Shown here: one piece after another, positions 6,212 through 12,805 of the stretch
How the letters are laid out: every line of letters starts with the position of its first letter
How positions within the stretch are numbered: the stretch's first letter is position 1
DNA from: Acidobacteriota bacterium
GTDB taxonomy: Bacteria > Acidobacteriota > Vicinamibacteria > Vicinamibacterales > 2-12-FULL-66-21
Length of the DNA: 12,805 nt
Direction: 5' to 3'
Assembly: GCA_013362195.1 (NCBI GenBank)
Contig: JABFWM010000658.1
Coordinates: forward strand, 1-12,805
Program-made: the position numbers and the translations under genes
Notes under the pieces: model-generated
Told to the model about the DNA's origin: nothing
Database searches by the model: none
What the model saw: only the letters and a program-made list of their open reading frames with translations

Positions 6212-6892
6212 ATGCTGATCCCTGTCCTGCTCCTCTCCCTGCTGGTGTCGCCAGCACAGGAGGTGGAAGAGAAACTGACGACTTATCAGCTGGTGCTGCT
6301 GAAAAAGGGCCCGAAGGCCGAACCAGGCGAAGCGGCCGGCAAGAACATGCAGGACGCGCACCTCGCGAACCTCGCGACCCTGTATCGCAAGCGTGTCGCG
6401 CTCGCGTACGGCCCACTGCAGGCGGACGACATCGCCGGCATCGCGATCCTCGACGTTCCCTCCACGGAGGCCGCGAAGAGGGCCTTCGACCCCGATCCGT
6501 ACATCAAGGCCGGCGTGATGACGGCGGAGGTGCATCCGATCAAGGCGGCCAGGGACTGGTTCCATCGCGCGGAAACACAACAGCTCGATCATCCCGACCG
6601 GAAGGATGTCGAACCGCTGGTGTTCGGCCTCTACGAGAAGGGACCCACTGCGGCCGACGAAACGACGACCGAGCGGCTGCACGAGCAGTACATGGCCGGC
6701 CTGCGCGGCCTGGGGAAAGTGCTCGCGGAAGGCCCGATTGAGGGCGACCCGACGCTGCGCGAATACATCGTCATTCGTGCGGCGGATCCCGGCGAAGCGA
6801 TGACCCTGGTGGCCAGCGATCCCGCCGTGAAGTCGCGGGAGCGGACGCTCCGCACCCACGGATGGACGACGTTCAAAGGCATCTTCAAGTAG
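6212..6892 (+). CDS. Exported protein with two tandem YCII-like domains
   Basis: This encodes 226 residues. Residues 1-16 form a short hydrophobic leader ending SPAQ, a probable Sec signal peptide. Two similar halves follow: 24-117, with KKGPKAEPGE, H50 in DAHLANL, YGPL (66-69) and DPDPYIKAG (93-101); and 134-226, with YEKGPT, H157 in LHEQYMAGL, EGPI (173-176) and ASDPAV (201-206). The His and the Asp-Pro motif in each half fit the YCII fold, a small ferredoxin-like alpha-beta barrel thought to bind or convert small molecules. Single-domain cytoplasmic YCII proteins of about 95 residues are the norm, so an exported tandem form is less common. Its stop codon overlaps the Shine-Dalgarno of the downstream hydrolase gene, so the two are one operon. 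The family call rests on motif pattern, and the reaction is unknown. Confidence 0.82.
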   Translation: MLIPVLLLSLLVSPAQEVEEKLTTYQLVLLKKGPKAEPGEAAGKNMQDAHLANLATLYRKRVALAYGPLQADDIAGIAILDVPSTEAAKRAFDPDPYIKAGVMTAEVHPIKAARDWFHRAETQQLDHPDRKDVEPLVFGLYEKGPTAADETTTERLHEQYMAGLRGLGKVLAEGPIEGDPTLREYIVIRAADPGEAMTLVASDPAVKSRERTLRTHGWTTFKGIFK

Positions 6893-6900
6893 GAGACGGC

Positions 6901-7791
6901 ATGGAGCGCAAGACGGCCAGCGACTTCCCGCAGGAAGTGCTGAACCTGTTCGATCAATACGTCCACGGCGGCCTCGATCGGCGGGGCTTTCTCGATCGCG
7001 CCGCGAAGTACGCGACCGGCGGTGTGACCGCGGCGATGCTGCTCGATCAGCTCAACCCGCAGTTCGTCGCGGCGCAGCAGATCGCGAAAGACGACAAGCG
7101 CGTCACGGCGGAGTACCTGGAGTACCCGTCGCCGAAGGGGAATGCGAAGACGCGCGGCTATTACGTGCGGCCCGCGGACGCGAAGGGCAAGCTGCCGGGG
7201 ATTCTGGTCATCCACGAGAACCGCGGCCTGAACCCGCACATCGAAGACATCGCGCGGCGGCTCGCGGCACACCACCACTTCGTGGCGTTCGCGCCCGACG
7301 CGCTGGCCGCGCTCGGCGGCTACCCCGGGGACGAAGACAAGGCGCGCGCGCTGTTCCCGCAGCTCGATCAGACGAAGACGCGCGAGGATTTCATCGCCGC
7401 GGCGGAGTTCCTGAAGTCGCGTCCGGAGTGCACGGGCAGGATCGGCGCGGTCGGCTTCTGCTACGGCGGCGGCATCGTCAACCTGCTGGCGACGCGGCTG
7501 CCGGATCTCGGTGCGGCGGTGCCCTTCTACGGCAGCCAGCCGCCAGCGGAAGACGCCGCGACGATCAAGGCGCCGCTGCTGATTCACTACGCCGGGACCG
7601 ACGAACGGATCAACGCGGGGTGGCCGGCCTATGAGGCGGCGCTGAAGGCGAACCACGTGCGCTACGAGATGCACACCTACCCGGGCACGCAGCACGGCTT
7701 CAACAACGACACGACGCCGCGCTACGACGAAGCCGCCGCGAAGCTCGCCTGGCAGCGGACGATCGATTTCTTCGACAAGAATCTTCGTTGA
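6901..7791 (+). CDS. Dienelactone hydrolase-family protein with Tat-like N-terminus
   Basis: This encodes 296 residues from the ATG at 6901, preceded by AGGAG overlapping the stop of the YCII-like gene. The open frame extends to 6862, but that segment lies inside the upstream gene. The N-terminal LFDQYVHGGLDRRGFLDRAA (17-36) carries a twin-arginine RRGFL motif followed by a moderately hydrophobic stretch, suggesting Tat export. The alpha/beta-hydrolase core shows the DLH triad: C187 in GFCYGG, D234 in GTDERIN and H265 in QHGFNN, plus E106 in HENRGLN. Classical DLH enzymes hydrolyse dienelactone in chloroaromatic degradation, but related YghX-like exported members have unknown substrates. Pairing with an exported YCII-like protein suggests they act together on a small lactone or ester outside the cytoplasm, which is inference. 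Confidence 0.94.
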   Translation: MERKTASDFPQEVLNLFDQYVHGGLDRRGFLDRAAKYATGGVTAAMLLDQLNPQFVAAQQIAKDDKRVTAEYLEYPSPKGNAKTRGYYVRPADAKGKLPGILVIHENRGLNPHIEDIARRLAAHHHFVAFAPDALAALGGYPGDEDKARALFPQLDQTKTREDFIAAAEFLKSRPECTGRIGAVGFCYGGGIVNLLATRLPDLGAAVPFYGSQPPAEDAATIKAPLLIHYAGTDERINAGWPAYEAALKANHVRYEMHTYPGTQHGFNNDTTPRYDEAAAKLAWQRTIDFFDKNLR

Positions 7792-7847
7792 GGCGCCGTC
7801 CGCTGTCACGGCCGACGGCTCGTCACAACCACAACGGCGACGAAGAG

Positions 7848-7873
7848 CACGAAGCGCAATACTGGCCTTCGTG
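7848..7873. terminator. Hairpin in the convergent gap after the hydrolase gene
   Basis: CACGAAG (7848-7854) and CTTCGTG (7867-7873) form a perfect 7-bp stem with a 12-nt loop. It lies 57 bp past the hydrolase stop and 41 bp from the permease stop, where both transcripts converge. There is no U tract on either side, so intrinsic termination is uncertain; it may instead protect 3' ends. Confidence 0.35.
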
Positions 7874-7913
7874 ATGAGCGGTAGGCCCTGTCACGGGTGA
7901 GGCGTCGCCAGTA

Positions 7914-10436
7914 CTACTCGATGCGCAGCGCCTGCTGTGGATCGAGAGACGCCGCGCGGCGCGCCGGAATGAGGGCGGCGAGCGCGGCGCATGCGGCGAG
8001 CACCACGGCGGCGCCGGCAAGAATCCGCGGATCCCGCGCCGAGACGCCGTAGAGCTGCTGCGCGAGCAACCGGCCCGCGACAATCGTCAACGGCACGCCG
8101 AGCGCGAAGCCGGCCGCCACCTGCCCCACCGACGCGCGCAGCACCGTCCGCAGCACCCGCCCGCGCGTGGCGCCCATCGCCATGCGCACGCCAATCTCGC
8201 GCGTCCGCCGCGACACCGCGTAGGCGGTGACGCCGTAGAGTCCGACGCACGCGAGCAGCAGCGCCATCCCGCCAAAGGCCACCGTCAGCCGTGCGATGAG
8301 GCGCTCGTTGTTGAAGTTCAGCGCGACCTGCTCGTCGAGGCTGAGCACGCCAGTGAGCGTCAGGCCCGGATCCACCGACGCCAGCGCACGGCGGATGTCG
8401 GCTTCGAGGTTCAATCCCGCCCGCGTCATGTGCAGCTCGATCGCCTTCGCGAAATTGGAGCGGAACGCCACGCCGGCCCGTGACGGCGAGGCCAGCGTAC
8501 CTTGCAGGAACGGCAGGAAGAAGGTGGCGTAGGCGGGCGCGCGCGCATCCTGATATTTCGTGTCGCCGACGATCCCGACGATCTCGTACTCGAGCGTCCC
8601 TTCTCCGCGCGCGTTGGCGAACCCGAGCCGGCGCCCGATTGCGTCGCCGTCCTTGAAGAACGTCCGCGCAAAGGTTTCGTTGACGACCGCCACCGCGGGC
8701 GAAGTGCGCGTATCTCGCTCGTCGATCACCCGGCCGCGCAGGAGCGGCGTTCCGATCGTCTCGAAATACTTCGGGCTGGCACGATTCCACGAGGCGGCGA
8801 GCCGCTCGCCCGGCCCATGCCCTTCTACCGTGATGCGCGTGCTCCAGTTGTCCCCCGACATCGGGCTGTACAAGGAGAACGCCACGCTCTCGACGCCGGG
8901 AATCGCAGCGACCGCGGCGGTGAGGTGCGCGTAGACGGCGTCGAGCCGCTCGAGCGATGCGCCGCCAAACGCGGTGTGCAGGGCCGCGACGTAGCGTCCG
9001 TCGGTCTGGAAGCCGAAGTCCTGGCGCTGCAGGTTGTCGAGGCTGCGCGCCAGCAGCCCGGCGCTGGTCACCAGCGATAACGACAAGGCCACCTGCAGAG
9101 CAACCAGCGCGCGCCGCAGCCACGAGCCGCGCTCGCCCGCGACCCGGCCGAAGCCGCGCATCGCGTCGATCGGATCGGCCTTCGAGCCAATCACCGCCGG
9201 CGCGATGCCGAAGAGCACGCCGGTTACCATCGCGACGACGAGGGCGAAGGCGAGCACGGTCGGCGACGGGGCAGCGTCAATCGGCACGAACCGCGCGCCG
9301 TGGAACGCCATCGAGACAATCGCCCGAGCCCCCGCGTAGGCGACTGCCAGACTAGAGATCGCGCCGACGAGCGCAAGCAGCAGGCTCTCGATCAGCGTCT
9401 GCCGCACGAGGCGCGCGCGTGAGGCGCCCAGGGCGCTGCGCACCGCGAACTCCACGCGGCGGCCGAGTCCGCGCGCCAGCAGCAGATTCGCGAGGTTCGC
9501 GCACGCGATCAGCAGCGTCGCGCCGGCGATCGCGAGCAGCAGCCGCAATGACGGACCGACGGCGTTGCGCATCGTCGACACGCCGCTGGCGGCCGAGGCC
9601 AGGCGGACGGTGATCTGCGGGATCTTCTGGCGGTCCTCGGACGAGTAATCGCCGTACGCCGTCAGCCACTGCCGCACCTGCGCGGCCGCGAGCTGCTGCG
9701 CATCCGGCGGGTCCGCGCCGGGACGCAGCCGCCCGATCACGTAGAGCCAGTGCATGCCGACCGCCGCGCGCAGGTTGGCCTGCGGGTTGACCAGCGGCTC
9801 GATCGAGAGCGGCATCCACACATCCGCCGGATCCGGCCGCAGCATGTCGCCGTAGAAACCCTCGGGCGCGACGCCGGCCACGAGGCACGCGACGCCGTTG
9901 ATGACGAGCGGCTGCCCGATGATGCCGGGATTTGCCGCAAAGCGCCGCTGCCACGTCCGGTCACTCAGGACGATGACGGGGGTCGCGCCGTCGGCATCGT
10001 CCGCGGCCGTCAGCGTCCGGCCGAGCGCCGCACCCACGCCGAACATCTGGAAGTAATTCCCGGTGACGAACTGGCCCATGAACGGCTCCGCCGGATCCGA
10101 CGGACGCCGCCGCACGCTGACGGTGTTGGGGTTGGCCTGAAACGCGGCCAGCTCGGAAAACTGCGGCACGTGGTCGCGTACCGACCGATAGAGGTCGTAC
10201 GAATAGAGCGACCACGCACGCTGCAGGCCGCTGTTGACGCAGCACTGCGCGTCGTCGCCGAGGCGATAGAGCTCGGCCGGACGTGTCACCGGCAAGCGCG
10301 TCAACAGGACCTGTTCGACCAGCGTGAACACCGCCGTCGTGCCGCCGATGCCAAGCGCCAGCGTGAGCACGCAGACCAGCGTGAATCCGGGCGTCTGCAG
10401 CAGGCGCCGCGTCGACAGCCGCACGTCATTCAGCAC
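7914..10436 (-). CDS. Acidobacterial duplicated orphan permease (ADOP, FtsX/MacB-type)
   Basis: This encodes 840 residues with two MacB-like halves. A first membrane helix at 18-38 (TLVCVLTLALGIGGTTAVF) is followed by a periplasmic MacB core (about 45-285) and three helices (295-320, 346-378, 393-415). A second copy follows: a helix at 441-463, a periplasmic core (about 470-705) and three helices (715-740, 768-790, 804-824), ending with RRAASLDPQQALRIE. Conserved FtsX-type REIGVRMAMGA (746-756) and EFAVRSALGA (329-338) precede the equivalent helices. There is no ATP-binding gene next to it, which defines the orphan type found in many paralogues in Acidobacteria; substrates are unknown. The GTG start at 10436 has no Shine-Dalgarno, but a short upstream ORF with a good Shine-Dalgarno overlaps it. 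In-frame TAA at 10443-10445 excludes a longer start. Confidence 0.95.
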   Translation of the reverse strand: MLNDVRLSTRRLLQTPGFTLVCVLTLALGIGGTTAVFTLVEQVLLTRLPVTRPAELYRLGDDAQCCVNSGLQRAWSLYSYDLYRSVRDHVPQFSELAAFQANPNTVSVRRRPSDPAEPFMGQFVTGNYFQMFGVGAALGRTLTAADDADGATPVIVLSDRTWQRRFAANPGIIGQPLVINGVACLVAGVAPEGFYGDMLRPDPADVWMPLSIEPLVNPQANLRAAVGMHWLYVIGRLRPGADPPDAQQLAAAQVRQWLTAYGDYSSEDRQKIPQITVRLASAASGVSTMRNAVGPSLRLLLAIAGATLLIACANLANLLLARGLGRRVEFAVRSALGASRARLVRQTLIESLLLALVGAISSLAVAYAGARAIVSMAFHGARFVPIDAAPSPTVLAFALVVAMVTGVLFGIAPAVIGSKADPIDAMRGFGRVAGERGSWLRRALVALQVALSLSLVTSAGLLARSLDNLQRQDFGFQTDGRYVAALHTAFGGASLERLDAVYAHLTAAVAAIPGVESVAFSLYSPMSGDNWSTRITVEGHGPGERLAASWNRASPKYFETIGTPLLRGRVIDERDTRTSPAVAVVNETFARTFFKDGDAIGRRLGFANARGEGTLEYEIVGIVGDTKYQDARAPAYATFFLPFLQGTLASPSRAGVAFRSNFAKAIELHMTRAGLNLEADIRRALASVDPGLTLTGVLSLDEQVALNFNNERLIARLTVAFGGMALLLACVGLYGVTAYAVSRRTREIGVRMAMGATRGRVLRTVLRASVGQVAAGFALGVPLTIVAGRLLAQQLYGVSARDPRILAGAAVVLAACAALAALIPARRAASLDPQQALRIE

Positions 10437-10464
10437 GGTGGCTTAGACGGCCGCGACCCGGCAT
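10426..10464 (-). CDS. Possible 12-residue upstream ORF overlapping the permease start
   Basis: On the minus strand GAGGAG (10471-10476) lies 6 nt before an ATG at 10464. That ATG opens MPGRGRLSHRAE and stops at TGA (10426-10428), 6 nt past the first base of the permease codon GTG (10434-10436). The permease itself lacks a Shine-Dalgarno, so ribosomes loaded here could terminate and re-initiate at the GTG. The alternative is that the Shine-Dalgarno match is chance. Confidence 0.35.
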   Translation of the reverse strand: MPGRGRLSHRAE

Positions 10465-10479
10465 GGGTTGCTCCTCGCA

Positions 10480-10485
10480 GATAAT
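10480..10485 (+). promoter_or_regulatory. Candidate -10 element GATAAT for the ATP-grasp gene
   Basis: GATAAT ends 9 nt before the ATG at 10495, with no Shine-Dalgarno between them, consistent with a leaderless or nearly leaderless transcript. No TTGACA-like -35 is present at normal spacing. It lies in the divergent gap with the permease gene. Confidence 0.35.
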
Positions 10486-10494
10486 GAGCGCGCC

Positions 10495-11685
10495 ATGTCG
10501 ACCACCGTGCTCGCCATCGCCACCTATCGGAAGGGCGACGAGTTCCTGAGAGAATGCCGGCGCCAGGGATGCCGCGTGCTGCTGCTCACGGAGGAGAAAC
10601 TCGCGGACGCCGATTGGCCGCGCGACGCCATCGACGCGTTCTATTACGTCCGGCGCGGGATGTCCGAGGAGGACATCCGCAAGGGTGCGGCGTGGCTCGC
10701 GCGCACCGAACACCTCGATCGCATCGTCGCGCTCGACGACTTCGACGTCGAGATGGCGGCCATGCTGCGGGAATACCTGCAGGTCCCGGGCATGGGAGAG
10801 ACGGCCGCCCGCGCATTCCGCGACAAGCTCGCGATGCGCACTCGTGCGCGACGCGCGGAGATCCCCTGCCCCCCGTTCGTCGCCGTACTGAACCACGCCG
10901 GGATTCGCGAATGGACGGCGCGGGTGCCGCCGCCCTGGCTGCTGAAGCCGCGGGGACAGGCGGCCGCCATCGGGATTCAGACGATCGCCTCGTCAGACGC
11001 GCTGTGGCGGACGCTCGATGCGCTCGGCGATCGCCAGGCCGACTACGTGCTCGAGCAGTTCGTTCCAGGGGACGTGTTTCACGTGGACTCGCTCGTGTCC
11101 GGCGACCGCATCGTGTTCGCGGTCGCGAGCCGGTACGGCACGCCGCCGCTGGCGGTGGCGCACGAAGGCGGCATCTTCGTCACGCGTACCCTCTCCGAGC
11201 GCGACGATCTGGGGCGGACGCTCATCGCAGTCAACCGGCGCGTGCTGGACTCGTTCGGCCTGGCGCGCGGCGCCTCGCACACCGAGTTCATTCGCGCCGC
11301 CGACGGCGCGATCTCCTTCCTGGAAACCTCCGCGCGCGTCGGCGGGGCGTTCATCGTCGACGTGGTCGAAGCGGCGACGGGCGTGAATCTGTGGCGCGAG
11401 TGGGCGAAGATCGAGATTGCCGGCGAGCACGGCGCCTACCAGCTGCCGGCGCCGAGGCAATTGTCCGCGGGGATCGTGCTCTCGCTGGCGCGGCAGGAAG
11501 CACCGGATACCAGCGCGTATGACGATCCGGAGATCGTCACACGCATTCGCAAACCGCATCACGCCGGGTTGATCGTCGCGTCGCCCGACGAACACCGCGT
11601 CCGCACGCTGCTCGAGTCGTACGTGACGCGGTTCTACGCGGACTTCCACGCCAGCGCGCCGCCGCCCGAGCGCGCTGTGGAATGA
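10495..11685 (+). CDS. ATP-grasp ligase, biotin carboxylase / L-amino acid ligase-like
   Basis: This encodes 396 residues from the ATG at 10495. A TTG at 10468 is in frame, but it would read through the -10-like hexamer and add no family sequence. The N-terminal Rossmann-like part (1-95) has the VALDDFDVEMAAMLRE pattern common to this superfamily. ATP-binding residues include K111 in the RDK motif, K151 in LLKPRG, and the EQFVPGDVFHVDSLV strand (187-201). The metal and catalytic loop reads HTEF (262-265) then ETSARVGGAF (277-286), the equivalent of E..xRxGG in ATP-grasp ligases. The C-terminal region carries a lid-like domain to about 380. Such enzymes join a carboxylate to an amine or thiol through an acyl-phosphate; stand-alone versions include dipeptide ligases. 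The gene is monocistronic here, with no biosynthetic partners, so the substrate is unassigned. Confidence 0.91.
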   Translation: MSTTVLAIATYRKGDEFLRECRRQGCRVLLLTEEKLADADWPRDAIDAFYYVRRGMSEEDIRKGAAWLARTEHLDRIVALDDFDVEMAAMLREYLQVPGMGETAARAFRDKLAMRTRARRAEIPCPPFVAVLNHAGIREWTARVPPPWLLKPRGQAAAIGIQTIASSDALWRTLDALGDRQADYVLEQFVPGDVFHVDSLVSGDRIVFAVASRYGTPPLAVAHEGGIFVTRTLSERDDLGRTLIAVNRRVLDSFGLARGASHTEFIRAADGAISFLETSARVGGAFIVDVVEAATGVNLWREWAKIEIAGEHGAYQLPAPRQLSAGIVLSLARQEAPDTSAYDDPEIVTRIRKPHHAGLIVASPDEHRVRTLLESYVTRFYADFHASAPPPERAVE

Positions 11686-11693
11686 CGCCGATG

Positions 11694-11773
11694 GCTGATA
11701 GCTGATAGCTGATAGCTGCTAGCTGATAGCTGACAGCTGTTAGCTGACAGCTGACAGCTGACAGCTGATAGCT
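11694..11773. repeat. Heptanucleotide tandem repeat, 11 copies of GCTGATA-type units
   Basis: Eleven 7-bp units begin at 11694: GCTGATA three times, GCTGCTA, GCTGATA, GCTGACA, GCTGTTA, three GCTGACA and GCTGATA, followed by a partial GCT that runs into the stop codon of the TIM-barrel gene at 11772. Adjacent units create the self-complementary hexamers TAGCTA-like and CAGCTG, so the transcript can fold on either strand. It fills the 86-bp gap between two convergent genes and may serve as a bidirectional end signal. Spurious translations of this motif read as LSAVSCQ-like peptides; I recall these as common in databases but cannot check. Confidence 0.93.
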
Positions 11774-12698
11774 ACCCCGCTGCCACCGGCTTTTCGCCGG
11801 CGAGGAACCGGTCGACGCGGCCGGCCAGATCCTTCAGGTACGCGGCATCGCCGCCGTTGACCTCGGTCGTGACGTAGCCCGTGTACTTGATGTCGGCGAA
11901 CGCACGGCGCACTTCCGGCCAGTCGATGTCCCCCTCCCCGATGTTCTTCCACGTGAAACGGCCGTTGCCGCGATCGAAATTGAAGTCCTTGAGGTGCACC
12001 TTGACGATGCGGGGACCGAGGGTGCGGATCCAGTCCTGCGGGAACGCATACAGGACGACATTGCCGACGTCGAAGTAGGCGCGCAGCGAGGGCGACTCGA
12101 ACTCGTCGACATAGCGCGCGAACTCGAGCGGGCTGAGGAGGAACTTGTTCCAGACCTCTTCGACCGCGATGACGACTTTCAGATCGCGCGCCATCGGCAG
12201 CAGCCGCTCGCGGATGACGCGCTGCGAGCGCGTGTAGGCGTCCTTGTACGAGGTGTTCGCGTCGACCACGGCGGGGACGAGCAGGACGGTGTCGGCGCCC
12301 CACAAGGCGGCGTTCTTCAGTGACGTCTCCATGCCCGTGACGCTGCGCGCGACGACCGCGGGATCGCTGCTCGAGAGCGGCGACGACCAGTGCTCCATGT
12401 TCATCACGGAGTGGATGCGAAGGCCCGTGCTGCGCGCCGCTTCCCTGGCTTCGGCGGCTTCCTCCTCCCTGGTGACCGTCTGCATCTCGACCGCTTCGAA
12501 CCCGGCGTCGCGCGCGATCGCGAACCGCTCGGCGTACGGCCGCTCCTTTGGCAGCATCGAGATGAGCGTCGATTTCCTGATCCCCGACGCCGGCGCGGAC
12601 GTCGGCCGAGTGGTCTGTGCGGCCTCGACGCGGCCCGCGTATCGGGCGGCCGCCATCGCGGCCGCGAGTGTCTTCAGAAATGTTCGGCGATTGTTCAT
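11772..12698 (-). CDS. Exported TIM-barrel sugar-phosphate isomerase/epimerase-like protein
   Basis: This encodes 308 residues. The N-terminus NNRRTFLKTLAAA (2-14) is a textbook Tat signal (RRTFLK), with cleavage probably near the VEAAQ at 24-28. The rest is an AP-endonuclease-2 / xylose-isomerase-like TIM barrel. Metal-site candidates are E180 in IAVEEVWNKF, D210 in YFDVGN, H235 in VKVHLKDF and E279 in TTEVNGG, the positions expected for hydroxypyruvate isomerase, tagatose epimerase and related sugar epimerases. These proteins isomerise or epimerise small sugars and inositols with a divalent metal. The exported form suggests action on extracellular or periplasmic sugars. There is no Shine-Dalgarno at 12698. 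A -10-like TATAAC lies 8 nt upstream. The substrate cannot be told from the sequence. Confidence 0.94.
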   Translation of the reverse strand: MNNRRTFLKTLAAAMAAARYAGRVEAAQTTRPTSAPASGIRKSTLISMLPKERPYAERFAIARDAGFEAVEMQTVTREEEAAEAREAARSTGLRIHSVMNMEHWSSPLSSSDPAVVARSVTGMETSLKNAALWGADTVLLVPAVVDANTSYKDAYTRSQRVIRERLLPMARDLKVVIAVEEVWNKFLLSPLEFARYVDEFESPSLRAYFDVGNVVLYAFPQDWIRTLGPRIVKVHLKDFNFDRGNGRFTWKNIGEGDIDWPEVRRAFADIKYTGYVTTEVNGGDAAYLKDLAGRVDRFLAGEKPVAAG

Positions 12699-12706
12699 GG
12701 CAGAAC

Positions 12707-12712
12707 GTTATA
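12707..12712 (-). promoter_or_regulatory. Candidate -10 element TATAAC for the TIM-barrel gene
   Basis: On the minus strand TATAAC ends 8 nt before the ATG at 12698. A TCGACC hexamer 16 bp further upstream (12729-12734) matches TTGACA at four of six positions. With no Shine-Dalgarno, a leaderless transcript is likely. The same AT-rich patch also reads TATACT on the plus strand (12709-12714), 19 nt before the next gene, so it may serve both directions. Confidence 0.45.
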
Positions 12713-12733
12713 CTCCCAATCGGTTCGCGGTCG

Positions 12734-12805
12734 ATGCGCCACGTGATCGCTGCTTCGCTCCTCCTGCTGCTCGCCGGCCGCGTCGTGCCCGACGCGCGAT
12801 CCTCC
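12734..12805 (+). CDS. Truncated start of an exported protein (runs off right edge)
   Basis: The ATG at 12734 opens 24 codons to the window end, reading MRHVIAASLLLLLAGRVVPD and then ARSS. Residues 4-15 are a hydrophobic signal-peptide core after a basic start. It is divergent from the TIM-barrel gene with 35 bp between the two starts, and a TATACT at 12709-12714 could be its -10 element. No Shine-Dalgarno is obvious. Too little is visible to name a family. A second frame from 12697 is also open but gives a Pro/Arg/Ala-rich product and is less likely. Confidence 0.5.
   Translation, partial: MRHVIAASLLLLLAGRVVPDARSS

Noticed and set aside
4729..6741. 670-codon plus-strand open frame
   Set aside because: It is an Arg/Ala/Gly-rich off-frame reading of the DCC and DUF2071 genes, which carry clear motifs in other frames.
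5327..6859. 510-codon minus-strand open frame opposite DUF2071 and YCII-like genes
   Set aside because: It is antisense to two well-supported genes and arises from GC-rich codon usage; there is no family resemblance.
7860..7913. Inverted repeat TACTGGC / GCCAGTA as terminator
   Set aside because: The loop is about 40 nt and there is no U tract; the 7-bp stem at 7848-7873 is the better hairpin.
12697..12805. Alternative plus-strand frame starting at 12697
   Set aside because: The product is Pro/Arg/Ala-rich and overlaps the TIM-barrel start region, whereas the frame from 12734 encodes a typical signal peptide.

Overview
The window is high-GC, tightly packed bacterial DNA. The best taxonomic clue is the 840-residue duplicated FtsX/MacB permease at 7914-10436. 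It has no ATPase partner in view, which is the architecture of the acidobacterial duplicated orphan permeases (ADOP). Together with the many exported small-molecule enzymes, this suggests an Acidobacteriota chromosome, perhaps a Vicinamibacteria-like soil lineage. That placement is inference. I see no phage, IS, CRISPR, rRNA or tRNA sequence.

Left third (1-4441, minus strand): a Bat/MoxR operon read right to left. It encodes a TPR protein (BatC-like), a membrane von Willebrand A protein (BatA/BatB-like), a MoxR AAA+ ATPase, a DUF58 protein and, after a roughly 310-bp tandem-repeat array, a BatD-like membrane protein that runs off the left edge. VWA-MoxR and MoxR-DUF58 are joined by ATGA stop/start overlaps. 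The likely job is MoxR-driven assembly or maturation of envelope or metal-dependent proteins, with MIDAS-bearing VWA partners. A 24-nt repeat array fills the DUF58-BatD gap and stays in an open reading frame with the BatD-like gene.

Middle (4442-7791): a 308-bp gap without a confident gene is followed by an easily missed 52-residue lipoprotein gene on the minus strand. A plus-strand run then encodes a DCC-family thiol protein (DUF393), a DUF2071 protein overlapping it by ATGA, a signal-peptide protein with two YCII-like domains, and a Tat-type dienelactone hydrolase-family protein. The last two are clearly coupled.

Right (7792-12805): the ADOP permease (minus) is divergent from a stand-alone ATP-grasp ligase (plus). 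The ligase converges on a Tat-exported xylose-isomerase-like TIM-barrel protein (minus), with an 11-copy 7-bp repeat filling the convergent gap. A truncated plus-strand gene with a signal peptide starts at 12734. Several starts lack a Shine-Dalgarno sequence and instead have a -10-like hexamer 7-9 nt upstream, which suggests leaderless transcripts.

I found no clear multi-gene system of unknown type. The most unusual elements are the in-frame repeat array ahead of the BatD-like gene, the tiny lipoprotein, the putative short upstream ORF before the permease, and the exported YCII-DLH pair.
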